64,000 bases of DNA from Amorphophallus konjac (GCA_022559845.1 CM040117.1:17198856-17262855); one strand, 5' to 3'. Positions 1 to 11,198 are shown, counted from the first letter of the stretch. The notes: generated from the letters alone by a model not told the origin. A program made the numbers and translations.

Positions 1-1251
1 GACGAGTTCAGCACCGAAGCTCTCCGGAGGATGCAGATTTGCCTTGAGCCTTCCTCTCCTGCGCAGATGAGACCTCCTTCTTCAGCCTCTTTGGCCTTTC
101 TTCACTAGGCATATTGAGGGCTGGAGACCTGAGCTCTGGTTTTCTCTTCTTCGTGTGTACTTTGAACGCCATAATCATTGGGTATTTAAGGCTTGGACGA
201 GGGGGCTTTGATCTGGAGGAAAGAGAGTAGGAATCTCTTCATTGATTGGCCTTTCGAAGGTGACATGGCAGATGACTTGTTCGAGCTTCTTCCTGTGATT
301 AACACATAATAAGTGGATTAGTTTCACATATATTGTGTTAGGAAGGCTTAATAGGCTAACCCACTTGATAACTGGTTAAACCCATTGAAAACCAAGTGGT
401 TAGCACGTGAGGTTTGGCCCACAAATTATTAGAAGAAATTCAATTGCAAAATTCGGAGAAAATATGCAAACCAACAAGGGGGTCGACCCATCTACCAAGT
501 GGGTCGACCCATCTGGCAAACAGAACAGGTTAACCAGCTTTGGTGTGACACAGGGGTCGACCCCCTTGGGGAGATGGGTCGACCCATCTGCCAGCCAGAA
601 CCAAAAATTGTTTCTGTTTGGGACAGGGGTCGACCCATCTCTAAAGGGGGTCGACCCATCTGCCAAACAGAACCAAAAACCGTTTCTGTTTGGGACAGGG
701 GTCGACCCATCTCTAAAGGGGGTCGACCCATCTGCCAGACAGAACCCCCACAAGCTTCTGTCTTGCATAGGGGTCGACCCATCTCTAGAAGGGGGTCGAC
801 CCATCTGCTAAACAGAGCCAAAGCACTATATTATTGCACAGGGGTCGAACTTTAAAGCACCAAGGCTAAGGGAGTTTTTATCAATAAAACCAAGGACATT
901 CTTGAAGATTTTCTCACCTTTCATGAGGACCTTTCTTTCCATTACCTCCGCTTTCCATTTAGACTTTTCTTAGGAGAGGGCTGGAGTGGTCTTTTCTACT
1001 TTCTTTCAACCGAATGGGTTTCACCATGGAAAAGCTCAATTAGCTGTTTCATTATCAATCTATCACATGGTTAGACAAGCAACTGATGAGTTCAAGATAC
1101 TTGCATCTCATGGGATCAATTTGATCAAAGATAGAAGCTTACCAAAATAGTGAGGAGTATTCAAAAGCACATGTGTAGAGTATGAACACTTGTTATGATT
1201 TATTCAATCTCATGGAATTTTGTCATCATCAAAACCAACAGGGGCACAACA
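1..1251 (-). repeat. Copia-1 3' LTR (left copy, truncated by window)
   Basis: Bases 1-1251 align with 9942-11198. The LTR ends in ...GCACAACA next to a polypurine tract. It contains the GGGTCGACCC palindrome array listed separately. It holds no coding sequence; the open frames across the array are by-products of the repeat. Confidence 0.95.
480..851. repeat. Palindrome array GGGTCGACCC, ~72-bp tandem unit, left LTR
   Basis: Perfect 10-bp palindromes begin at 480, 501, 554, 576, 627, 648, 699, 720, 771 and 793, with a degenerate copy at 842. They alternate 21-22 bp and 51-53 bp, giving tandem units of 72-74 bp. The longer gap of most units also holds an inverted repeat of the type AACAGAA...TTCTGTT. 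The array lies in the probable U3 of the LTR. Confidence 0.93.
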
Positions 1252-1265
1252 ATCTCTCCCTTTTT
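1252..1265 (-). other. Copia-1 polypurine tract
   Basis: Read on the minus strand this is a purine run (AAAAAGGGAGAGAT) directly upstream of the 3' LTR. This is the expected position of the plus-strand primer for reverse transcription. Confidence 0.85.
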
Positions 1266-1835
1266 GATGATGACAAAAACCTAATGCATTTGAGCTTATT
1301 GAAGAAGGATTGCGAAATTTAAACTTAGGATGATTTCTACTTTATTCACAACTGCGCAAGTATATGTGAAAGATTCATTTTCAAAAATGAATGGATTATT
1401 CAAAACCATGCCTAGCAGATGTGACTAACCATGAAGACATCATCCAACCAAGTAAACACACGAGCATTCCAATTTCCAGACAAAAACAATTGATGTAGCT
1501 GAAATTCAAATACCAAAAAGCATGAGCATGGCTTAACATCTTCACAAAAAACGTTCAGCAAATGCATTACATATCCTCCCCCTTTTGTCATGAGCAAAAA
1601 GGAGTTGTCCATGGTAGCACCACAAAATGGACTTAACATAGAGTGATTGGGTAGAAACAAGGATGATAGTGAGATGCAAAATGATCGAAGGGAGGAGGAA
1701 CGTCTATGAGCATACAAGCAAACATGCATGCAGTGGAATATAGACTATAGTTAAGCAAAGAGTGTAGTTAGTAAGGACTAAACAAAATGGGCAGCTTCCG
1801 AGGTAGAACTGATAGAGGGTTCATCCCTAGAGAGA
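1266..1835 (-). other. Copia-1 3' untranslated region
   Basis: This stretch lies between the end of the envelope-position ORF and the polypurine tract. It is AT-rich, and I see no domain or conserved frame in it. Confidence 0.6.
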
Positions 1836-3227
1836 TCAGTTATGGGGTCCAGAAACGGAATCCCAGATTCGTTGAAGCATTTGGTTTTGAGCATCAAGAG
1901 TGTTGGATATGTTTTCGAATTGGTGCAGGAACAGCTCGTGATGCAGTTTCAGTCCACGCACATCTTCCGCCAGTTGGTCCACCTTGAGTTCAATTTGATC
2001 GAGATGAGTTCCAGATGGCTCTTGACCGGGGCTACCCTGATTGGCTTGGGAAGTTGATCTGGGTACATCTTTATCAGCAAGGGCTTCATGATTTTCATCA
2101 TCACCATCACTATCTTCATCACTTTGCTGTTGCTTTCCTTTGGTTTTCTACAGATCTCGAACAAGATGGCCATTTGCATCCTTTTTGTAGCCCATTTTAG
2201 TGCAAAGACTATGTCCAGTGTATACATCTTTTGGCAATAGTTCTTCACATACTTCTTCATCCAGATTGATCCGAAGGTGCTGAAATACCGCTGTTAATTG
2301 TGCACCATAGGGTAAACTGCGCCTTTTCTCTTTGGTTGACATAATCATCAAATTCAACATGAGACTTGGGAGATCAGCAGTGAGACCATTGTAGATGCAG
2401 TGAAACAGAAACTTGTGAACTTTATTGACCTTGTTTCTACTTCCGCCCCTTGGGTAAATTATAGTGGTGAATAAATGATGCAATATACGCTGAGTAGGAG
2501 CAAAAGTGTTTGCATTAAGGGTCTTCAGAATATCTTCCAAATCATAGATAACAGAATCATCAAAACCCATCATAATTCCATAGACATCTACTTCATCTAT
2601 CGCAGTAGAATCAAACTTTGCAGCACCATCACTTGCAAGATTAAAAATACGACTAAGCACTCCTGGATTCAATAGCATGGATTTATTGTTGACAGCAGTG
2701 TAAGTCTTCTTGTTTTTGATCACCATATTCTGATAAAATTGAAGAATAAGTGATGGATAAACCTTCCGATACTTAGACATGAAGTCCACCCAATTTTCTT
2801 GAGAGTCAATCAGATCATACAACTCAGGAACAAAGTGAGACAGATTATCAATGTCTACTGCCTATGGTCTCATGATAGTGCGAGGATAGAGTGTAGTAAA
2901 AACAGAGCTGCGCACTACCTCGTCATGGGAGAGCTTAGTTCGTGGCTCTTTCCTTGTTGCAGTGGGAATTGGAATCGCTGGAGGTGCTTCCTCTTCAGAC
3001 TCTGATGGGGAAATTTTCTTAGAAATCCGGCGCCTTGGATGTTTAGGAACATCCGCAGGAGGCATTTCATCTTCAGATTCTGATGTAGTGTTCTTCCTTG
3101 ATACTCGGCGTCTTGGACGAGAAGCCTTAGCAGCTGGAGGGGCTTCCTCTTCTAGTGCAGAAGTAGAGGATTTCATGGAGGAAGTGCGCCGAGGTCGCTT
3201 GGCCAAAGATTTCATCTGCGGAGCCAT
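1836..3227 (-). pseudogene. Envelope-position ORF of SIRE-like element (two in-frame TAG codons)
   Basis: One minus-strand frame runs from ATG at 3225-3227 to TGA at 1836-1838, about 464 codons, broken only by TAG at 2862-2864 and TAG at 2148-2150. Residues ~1-100 are about three units, each pairing a basic PRRRxSxK segment with an acidic SESEEExPPA segment, and look nuclear-localising or nucleic-acid binding. The middle (~130-350) resembles the plant retrotransposon-associated transposon-protein family (for example TADLPSLMLNLM and RRSLPYGAQLT). The last ~60 residues have heptad character (LDQIELKVDQLAEDVRGLK) and suggest a coiled coil. I see no signal peptide or membrane segment, so the envelope label reflects position only. 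SIRE1 of soybean is known to place such an ORF after pol. Confidence 0.7.
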
Positions 3228-4186
3228 AGAGAAGCTTCAGTCTTGAGCCGCTAGGAGGTTCTCTCTCTCTCCTTGAGAGGAAGGAGAACAGCCGACGGGG
3301 ATGTGGCTTCCCTCTGCTATTCAGAGGATCCTTGCACTTGAGGGGAGAAGAAGAAGCGCACCCTGATGCTCAGCAAGGAGGGGGCGGCGGTAGCCGCGGT
3401 GGTGTCTGCCGGATGGAAAGGGTGGAGAAAGGGGAGTAAGAAGAAATAAGCCTCTTGGGTAGAAGGTTTGCGGCTAGGATATGAAGGGGATGCATATTTT
3501 AAAAAGTATCCTCAGTCAATCATGGGGTCAAGAGGGGTTTGACCGGGTTACTAGTTATGTGGGTTAGGCAAGCCAAAAACATAGTGGGTCGACCCCCTCT
3601 TTTTAGATGGGTCGACCCCCTCAGCATCCCAGAAATGAAACATGGGAGGTTTTTGTTGGTGGAGCAAGATGATTTGGTTGATTCACCGGACCATTGAAGG
3701 GATGATGTTATTAGGATGGAAGTGGGGTCCGAGTGAAGAATGCTACAGCGAAATCCAGAATAATTATTTTAAGACCTTCTAACTTTATCTAACCAGGAAC
3801 TTATTCAAACCATCATTCCACATAGAAGCTTGCACCTTATTTCAGGCAAGGAAGTAAAGTTTTTCGTAAAGTCAAAAATGGATTTGTGCGAGTACACCAA
3901 TGCTGGTGGATCCATGCAGGGACATTATTCATGCACAAATAACATAGATAAGCTTGTTATAATATGCATTTCACACCAGTATGCATATGCACGAGGTCTA
4001 TTGAGTGGACATTCTTTTGAACAAGGAATCAATTTTTTATGCACAAATGGGATGCATTGACATATTTTCTGCTGAAGTGGGATGCATTGACATATGAACA
4101 TGTGAGATTGTGAAGCAGAGGACATAAGACTTAAGTAGGATAGCTATATAGCTAGTGGTAAAACCATGCAAGTCCATTCATGTGTT
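3228..4186 (-). other. Spacer between pol and envelope-position ORF, with a GGGTCGACCC pair
   Basis: There is no coding frame of note. Two perfect GGGTCGACCC palindromes occur at 3586-3595 and 3609-3618, 23 bp apart, the same motif and pairing as in the LTR array. A short direct repeat (GTGGGATGCATTGACATAT-like) occurs near 4046 and 4078. Confidence 0.7.
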
Positions 4187-4426
4187 CTACACTTTGCAAA
4201 TTCCTAGCTCGCGTCTGAGGGTTATGAATCTATCTTTGCTGAGAGGTTTTGTAAAAATATCAGCCAATTGCTTATCAGTTTCAATGAACTTCAGCTCAAA
4301 GTCCTTTTTATTTACATAGTCTCTTAAAAAGTGATGACGGATATCTATGTGTTTTGATCTAGAGTGATGAATTGGATTTTTCGAAAGACCAATATCACTC
4401 TTATTATCACACATGATAGAACACAT
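4187..4426 (-). pseudogene. Copia-1 RNase H C-terminal fragment
   Basis: The fragment encodes the end of the copia RNase H/pol protein, including HHSRSKHIDIRHHFLRD and LADIFTKPLSKD, both hallmarks of the copia pol terminus. It is in a different frame from the preceding RT/RNase H fragment, so a frameshift lies at about 4427-4452. It ends at a stop at 4187. RNase H degrades the RNA strand of the RNA-DNA hybrid. Confidence 0.9.
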
Positions 4427-4452
4427 TTAAGCAACACATCAAAATCGACTAA

Positions 4453-5214
4453 TTAGTGTTTGATCCAAAGAACTTGTGCACCACAACTACCGGCAGCCAT
4501 ATATTCGGCTTCGACAGTCGATAATGCCACAGAATTTTGTTTCTTGGAGGCCCAAGAGACTAGGCAACCTCCGAGAAACTGGCATGTGCCGCTCGTGCTT
4601 TTCCGATCAATCAAACATCCAGCATAGTCGGCATCAGTGAATGCCACAAGCTTAAAATCACATCCACGAGGAAACCAAAGTCCTAAATCAATCGTACCAG
4701 CAAGATAACGAAAAGATCTTTTAACGGCACTCAAATGAGACTCACGAGGACTAGCTTGATGCCTAGCACATAGACAAACTGCAAAGTGTATATCAGGCCT
4801 ACTTGCTGTCAAATATAAGAGTGAGCCTATCATACCTCTGAATAGCTTTTGCTCAACCTGTTTACCTTTGCAGTCCTTCTCCATCTTTATACCAGTTGAC
4901 ATCGGTGTGGCATATGGTTTCGCACCCTCAAAGTCATACTTCTTCAGAAGCTCCAGTAGGTATTTCTTTTGATTGATGAAAATTCCATCATCCCTTTGTT
5001 GAATTTGCAGCCCCAAGAAAAAATTTAGCTCGCCCATCAGACTCATTTCGAATTCAGCCTGCATCAACTCAGAAAACTCCTTGCACAGTTTCTTATTAGT
5101 AGACCCAAAAATGATATCATCCACATAAACTTGAACCAGAATCAAATCATTTCTAGAATGTTTAGAAAATAAAGTCTGATCAATAGAACCTCTTTTAAAA
5201 CCATGTTCAATCAA
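4453..5214 (-). pseudogene. Copia-1 reverse transcriptase C-half and RNase H
   Basis: The fragment carries the RT active-site motif VYVDDIIFGS, the FFLGLQI thumb segment and most of RNase H, with DADYAGCLIDRKSTSGTCQF and ALSTVEAEYMAA supplying catalytic Asp and Glu. RVT_2-type copia RT copies element RNA into DNA. The frame is separated from the N-terminal RT fragment by a small deletion plus frameshift at about 5215-5240, and from the RNase H tail by another frameshift. Confidence 0.93.
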
Positions 5215-5222
5215 GAAGGAAC

Positions 5223-5618
5223 TTAGACGTTCATACCAAGCCCTTGGTCCGGGTTTTTTAAATCCTCAAATCCCGGAGGTTGCTCAACGAAAACTTCTTC
5301 CTTAATAAAGCCGTTTAGAAATGCGCTCTTAACATCCATTTGATAAAGTTTGAAATTTTTTGAGCATGCAAAAGATAGAATGATGCGCACAGCTTCAAGA
5401 CGAGCAACCAGAGCGAATGATTCATCAAAATCGATTCCGAGCTCTTGGCAATATCCCTTGGCCACAAGACGGGCCTTGTTCCTAACAACCACACCTTGAT
5501 CATTTAATTTGTTTCGGAAAACCCATTTCATTCCGATCATGTTGTGGTTATCAGGACGGGGCACTAGTTTCCACACTTCATTTCGTTGGAATTTGTGTAG
5601 TTCCTCGTGCATTGCCAT
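5223..5618 (-). pseudogene. Copia-1 reverse transcriptase N-half
   Basis: Conserved copia RT blocks are visible: [36 protein letters not shown] and the catalytic-Asp block [12 protein letters not shown]. The frame ends after the [11 protein letters not shown] segment. The conserved stretch that should follow, including the YGLKQ block, is absent, and the sequence resumes at PRAWYERL in another frame. It overlaps the integrase frame at 5564-5618, showing a separate frameshift there. Confidence 0.92.
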
Positions 5619-7264
5619 ACCCAGAAATCATCTTTTAATGCATCATCAACATAATTGGGTTCAATTTGTGACGTGTGTGCAAAGGCATTCAGAGTAAGCA
5701 AGAGTTTTAAGGATAAGCGAGTTTTTATACCTTCATCTACCTTACACAGAATATTTTCTGCTGGATGGTCCTTAGGATATTTCCACGAGAGAGGCAGATC
5801 TGGGTGAGTTGGAGGTGCATCCTTCAATTGTTCTGTGCTATTTTCCTCAGCTTCATGGTTCTTATCAGTTTTGGTTCCAGAAGTGGATGGATTTTCTTGT
5901 TTTCCTTGATTTGTGTCCCCTTGAGTTTTGTCCTGCAAGAAATCTGATTCTTCATTAGATGAAGTGGAATTCTTGGAAATACTCTCATCAACAATCACAT
6001 GTGGACTCTCTTCTATCACTAAGGTTCTTTTATTAAAAACTCGATAAGCCCGTGAATTGTTAGAGTAACCTAAGAAAATTCCAACATCACTCTTTGCATC
6101 AAAATTTTCTAGATCGTCCTTACCATTATTCAATATGTAGCAAGTACTCCCAAAGGTCTTAAAGTGTGAGATGTTCGGTTTCTTACCTTTGTAGAGTTCA
6201 TAGGGTGTTTTACTTACAAACGGCCTTATCATTGCACGGTTGATAATGTGACATGCCGTATTCACCGCTTCAGCCCAAAAATATCGAGGAAGATTCCGCT
6301 CACTCAACATAGTTCTCGCCATATCTATTAGTGTGCAGTTCTTCCTTTCAACCACGCCGTTTTGTTCCGGCGTCCTTGGTGCAGAAAAATTATGAGTGTA
6401 TCCTTCACTCCTGCAAAATTCATCAAAATTAGCATTGTCAAATTCACGCCCATGATCACTTCGTAAACCAGTAATCATATATCCTTTCTCGTTCTGAACT
6501 CTCTTGCAGAAAGCTTGGAATTCCTGCAAAACATCACTTTTATTACTCAGAAATAGAACCCATGTGAAACGTGAAAAATCATCAACAATGACAAAACCAT
6601 AACACTTACCCCCTAAACTATGAGTCCGAGTTGGACCGAATAGATCAAAATGCAATAATTCCAAGGGGCGAGTGGTGGAAATGATGTTTTTGGACTTAAA
6701 TGAAGCTCTAGTCTGTTTCCCTTTGGCACATGCTTCACAAATCTTATTTGTATCTAATTTTATTTTGGGAAGACCTATGACAAGATCATTTCTGCATAAT
6801 TTTGAAATAACACTACTGCTAGCATGTCCTAACCTCCGATGCCAAATCCAAAAACCGTCAGCATCGTTAGCAACTAAACACAAGTGATTGCATGGAATCT
6901 CATTCAAGTCAATTGTATATACATTATTTTTCCTAAGGACTAGAAATTTTATTTTGTTTGTGTGACTATCTACAATTGTGCAGTATGAAGATTCAAAAAT
7001 GACTTTGTGTCCCCTATCACATAACTGACTAATGCTTAGAAGATTATGATTGAGTCCATCAACTAACAGAACATTGTCGATGGTATTGGAGTTATTTACA
7101 CTTACCTTGCCAATACCAACGATCTTACCTTTGTCGCTTCCTCCAAATGCAACAAGACCTCCTTCTTTCTCTTTGAGCTCAGCAAATATCTTCTTGTCTC
7201 CGGTCATGTGCCTCGAACAGCCGCTGTCTAGAAACCAATGTGAATCTTCGGCCTTGAGACATCC
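5564..7264 (-). pseudogene. Copia-1 protease and integrase
   Basis: The frame is open from just after TAG at 7265-7267. It starts with the aspartic protease, whose active-site motif WFLDSGCSRH lies at about 7208-7237, then the GAG-pre-integrase zinc-binding module (HRRLGH...CEACAKGK). The integrase core follows with catalytic residues in LLHFDLFGP, RSDHGREFDN and NGVVERKN, and then a copia C-terminal segment (FLGYSNNSRAYRVFNK). The protease cleaves the polyprotein; the integrase inserts the cDNA. The frame ends in a frameshift near 5615 just before RT. The catalytic residues themselves look preserved. Confidence 0.93.
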
Positions 7265-7282
7265 CTACAACAAGACATAAGC

Positions 7283-8668
7283 TCAAGGAACAACTTTTGG
7301 TACCCAAGCTAAGTTGGGTCCATGCTTGTGAGATTTGTTATTTATAAAAGCATTTCTTGACTTCCGAGCAAAAAACTCATCATCTTGACTTAATGTATGG
7401 CAATATGACATGACATGACCAATGCGACCACAATAGTGACAAAAAACTCTGCTTCTTCTTGAATTTCTTTTCCTTGAGTCTGAAGATTCTTGTTGATGTT
7501 TAGCCGAACTATATTTCATTTTCTCATGCGAGGAAGATTTACCACCTGTGGCAGGCACAAAGGACACAAAAGATGTCATCATCTTATTTTCAAATGGTTC
7601 ATAACCGATTCCCTCTTTTTGAAAATTAACTCTAGTTCCAAGAACCTTTTCAAGGTTATCTTTCCCTTTGACAAATCTGGCCAAGGCATCTTTTAACTTG
7701 TCAATCTCTTGATCTAGGGTGAGAATCTTTTGATTGAATTGATCTAATTTCTCATGACACACTGAGATTTGGTCTCTCAAAATTTTGTTGTCATTCCTCA
7801 CTATCTCATTTTCATTTTCAAGAGTGTGAATTCTAGCATCTTTCTCTTTACTACGGCCTTCATTCTCAAGATTGAGGAGTTGGATATTTTTTATGTTTTC
7901 TAACTCACTCCTGAGATGCAGTTCAGTTTCTTCGTGACTTTTAATCTTCTCAAGCATGGCTTCATTTACAGTTTTCATGTCAGCACAAGTTTTTGTTAAT
8001 TCAACAATTTTGTCATTTGACCCATCGGCATGCATCATAAGTTCCATTTTCTTTTTGAGCTGTTTATTCTCAGATCTTATTTTCTTGAATTTAGCATAAA
8101 GAGCAACATATTCAGACTCCCACTGTTCTGGAGTAAGAGTTTCTGAGTCAGAATTTACCTCCTCTGAGTCTTCCTCATGTGCCATTAGACACATGCTCTT
8201 CATTAGCTCCTCCAGCTTCGCATCATCCTCATCATCTTCGTCCTCTTCATCGTCGCTCCAAGTAGCGACCATTGCCTTGGGCTTCTTCTCTTTGTCCTTC
8301 TTAAATCTCTTTTTCAGCTCCAGACATTCACCACGCATGTGGCAAGGTTTTTTGCATTCATAGCATATTACATCCTTAAGCTTACTTCCTTCCGTCTTCC
8401 ACTTGGGCTGTTTCTTGAATGGTTTCTTAAATTTTCCTAGAAACTTCTTTCTTGCTCTCAGAAATCTTCTTACCTTTCTGGTCAGCATTGCAACGTCTTC
8501 CTCTTCATCAGTATCTTCTGTGGAATCCTCATCGCTTGAACTGGTGTGTTCTGGATTCGCCTTTAGTGCAATCATCTTTTTCTTCTTGCCTTCTTCTTCA
8601 GTTCTCTTGACATTGATCTCGTAGGTCATAAGTGACCCAATCAACTCATCCAAAGTCAAAACTGTCAA
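7283..8668 (-). pseudogene. Copia-1 Gag, C-terminal part with two zinc knuckles and coiled coil
   Basis: This minus-strand frame encodes a basic/acidic linker, a first CCHC knuckle (CYECKKPCHMRGEC), a long charged coiled-coil region (about residues 180-360 of the fragment) and a second knuckle (CHYCGRIGHVMSYC). Knuckles bind RNA during particle assembly. The frame ends in TGA at 7283-7285. Six codons further on a second stop (TAG at 7265-7267) precedes the protease in the same frame, so gag-pol was probably one frame. At its 5' end a one-base frameshift at about 8665-8668 separates it from the N-terminal Gag. Confidence 0.9.
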
Positions 8669-9225
8669 GTCTTTGAATCTTCAATCACCGTGGCTTTAGT
8701 GTGCCACGCCGGTGATAAGGATCTCAACACCTTGTGAACCAATTCTGAGTTGGAGTAATCTTTCCCTAGTGCCTTCAGCCCATTTGTGATTTCTACAAGT
8801 CTTGCGAACATTTCTGATATGGTCTCCTCCGGCTTCATCTGGAATAGCTCATAGTCTCTTATCAACAAATTGGCCTTTGTTTCTTTGACTTCTGACGTCC
8901 CTTCATATATCAGCTTCACTTTGTCCCACATTTCTTTAGCACTGTTACACATAGAGACACGAGCATACTCGTTAGGATAAATGGCGCATTGGATAATATT
9001 CAAAGCATTAAAGTTAACAGTAGCATGTTTAATGTGTTCATCAGACCATTTCCCTTCATCAGGAGGTAGAGTATGTGGACCCTTGTTGACAACGGTCCAG
9101 ATCTCATGACTTTGAGCGCGAAGAAATACAGTCATTCGATTTTTCCAATAACTGTAGTTCATCCCGTCAAAGAATGGCGGTCGATGAATCGAATGCCCTT
9201 CGGGCATCATCCCTTTGTTTGCCAT
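8665..9225 (-). pseudogene. Copia-1 Gag N-terminal (UBN2-type) domain
   Basis: This is the copia Gag core, with FFDGMNYSYWKNRM near the start, KEMWDKVKLIYEGTSEVKE and LNGL-like helices later. The ATG at 9223-9225 lies about 50 nt downstream of the primer-binding site, the expected leader arrangement. The frame ends after 186 residues by frameshift into the C-terminal Gag frame. Confidence 0.9.
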
Positions 9226-9273
9226 TTCAAAGGATCACTCTGTGAACCGTGGGGTTCAGAATAGAAGAGCCGA

Positions 9274-9286
9274 GGCTCTGATACCA
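9274..9286 (-). promoter_or_regulatory. Copia-1 primer-binding site (initiator Met tRNA)
   Basis: On the minus strand it reads TGGTATCAGAGCC, complementary to the 3' end of plant initiator methionine tRNA. It sits 2 nt inside the right LTR, which begins TGTTGG at 9289. Confidence 0.93.
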
Positions 9287-9288
9287 AT

Positions 9289-11198
9289 TGTTGGCCCAGT
9301 GAATTGGCAAGCAAGAGGGGGTGAATTGATTGCCGCCTAATTAAAATGTTCGAAGGAACACAACTTGGAAAAACAATTTAATCACGCCACAAACACCCAC
9401 TACTTAGAGAATAGCAACCACAAATAGAGGACAATGCCAGCAACAACGAACTAAGATGTTGAATAATTAGTCACACTCAAACAACGATCCAAGAGTAGAG
9501 ATAGAACACAATCGAATCACACCTCACAAACGAGAGCAAGCAGCCACAGAATCATCAAACCATATGACACAAGGAAATTTTTAGGTGGTTCGGACGCACC
9601 TAGTGCGATCCTACGTCCACCCCTCTCAACAGAGAGGATTCCACTAAAAATGAACCACACGAGTGCAGTCCACACACACACACACGAGGTGGAATACCTC
9701 AATACACACCCACGACTGTCTCAAAGACAATCACGAACAACACTCGGAGATGAAATCTCCGACCACACACACAAGGATTCTAAAGTTGATTGCAAATGAC
9801 TTCATATACAAGATAGAACGTGAAAAAAAAAATCAAGGTGACTAAGATTAATCTCCCCCTGTCTGATTGCACCCTTGCTTGAGATGCTCTGGGAATGGAG
9901 ATGCTTCCTTGACTGGATGAAGATGAAACCGATGGCTAGATGGACGAGTTCAGCACCGAAGCTCTCTGGAGGATGCAGATTTTCCTTGAGCCTTCTTCTC
10001 CTGCGCAGATGAGACCTCCTTCTTCAGCCTCTTTGGCCTTTCTTCACTCTAGGAGCACATTGAGGGCTAGAGACCTGCAGCTCTGGTTTTCTCTTCTTTG
10101 TGTGTACTTCGAACGCCCTAATCATTGGGTATTTAAGGCTTGGACGAGGGGGCTTTGATCTAGAGGAAAGAGAGTAGGAATCTCTTCATTGATTGGCCCT
10201 TCGAAGGTGACATGGCAGATGACTTGTCCGAGCTTCTTCCTGTGATTAACACATAATAAGTGGATTAGTTTCACATATATTGTGTTAGGAAGGCTTAATA
10301 GGCTAACCCACTTGATAACTGGTTAAACCCATTGAAAACCAAGTGGTTAGCATGTGAGGTTTGGCCCATAAATTATTAGAAGAAATTCAATTGCAAAATT
10401 CGGAGAAAATATGCAAACCAACAAGGGGGTTGACCCATCTACCAAGTGGGTCGACCCATCTGGCAAACAGAACATGTTAACCAGCTCTGGTGTGACACAG
10501 GGGTCGACCCCCTTGGGGAGATGGGTCGACCCATCTGCCAGCCAGAACCAAAAATCGTTTCTATTTGGGACAGGGGTCGACCCATCTCTAAAGGGGGTCG
10601 ACCCATCTGCCAGACAGAACCAAAAACCGTTTCTGTTTGGGACAGGGGTCGACCCATCTCTAAAGGGGGTCGACCCATCTGCCAGACAGAACCCCCACAA
10701 GCTTCTGTCTTGCACAGGGGTCGACCCATCTCTAGAAGGGGGTCGACCCATCTGCTAAACAGAGCCAAAGCACTATATTATTGCACAGGGGTCGAACTTT
10801 AAAGCACCAAGGCTAAGGGAGTTTTTATCAATAAAACCAAGGACATTCTTGAGGATTTTCTCACCTTTCATGAGGACCTTTCTTTCCATTACCTTTGCTT
10901 TCCATTTAGACTTTTCTTAGGAGAGGGCCGGAGTGGTCTTTTCTACTTTCTTTCAACCGAATGGGTTTCACCATGGAAAAGCTCAATTAGCTGTTTCATT
11001 ATCAATCTATCACATGGTTAGATAAGCAACTGATGAGTTCAAGATACTTGCATCTCATGGGATCAATTTGATCAAAGATAGAAGTTTACCAAAATAGTGA
11101 GGAGTATTCAAAAGCACATGTGTAGAGTATGAACACTTATGATGATTTATTCAATCTCAAGGAATTTTGTCATCATCAAAACCAATAGGGGCACAACA
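9289..11198 (-). repeat. Copia-1 5' LTR (right copy, complete)
   Basis: The LTR runs from TGTTGG to CAACA, 1910 bp. The portion 9942-11198 matches the left LTR. A TATA-like CCTTAAATACCC on the minus strand near 10129-10140 is a weak core-promoter candidate. A short CA-rich microsatellite lies near 9668-9684. The flanking base run after the LTR is CTCTT; its partner is outside the window. Confidence 0.95.
10427..10798. repeat. Palindrome array GGGTCGACCC, right LTR copy
   Basis: This is the same array as in the left LTR. The first palindrome (10427-10436) is decayed to GGGTTGACCC by one C-to-T change and the last (10789-10798) is degenerate. The paired 21-22 bp spacing is kept in both LTRs. 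Confidence 0.93.

Larger units (their letters stand above)
1..11198 (-). mobile_element. Copia-1, SIRE/Maximus-like Ty1/copia retrotransposon (left end outside window)
   Basis: The domain order on the minus strand is gag, protease, integrase, reverse transcriptase, RNase H and then an extra ORF, which is the Ty1/copia order. The extra 3' ORF, the long LTR (1909 bp) and the large Gag with a coiled coil and two zinc knuckles fit the SIRE/Maximus lineage. A Met-tRNA primer site lies just inside the right LTR and a polypurine tract just inside the left LTR. The left LTR is missing its first ~650 bp because the window starts there. By eye the two LTRs differ at roughly 35 of about 1250 shared positions, mostly transitions, so the insertion is moderately old. 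All coding parts are broken. Confidence 0.93.

Noticed and set aside
480..851. CRISPR-like array of regular repeats
   Set aside because: The repeats are short palindromes with similar, not unique, spacers, in a plant LTR with no cas genes. The same applies to the 24-nt dyads.
400..855. Overlapping open frames of Asp/Pro/Ser/Thr-rich proteins on both strands in the Copia-1 LTR (also at 10347-10802)
   Set aside because: They are open in several phases because the ~72-bp repeat is near a multiple of three and the palindrome lacks stops. There is no domain, and the position is inside an LTR.
7265..7285. Programmed stop-codon suppression at gag-protease as a firm call
   Set aside because: Two stops without a known readthrough context, in an element with many other lesions; decay is the simpler explanation.
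9274..9286. tRNA-like sequence (also at 33276 and 62587)
   Set aside because: Only 13 nt match the 3' end of initiator Met tRNA; these are primer-binding sites, not tRNA genes.
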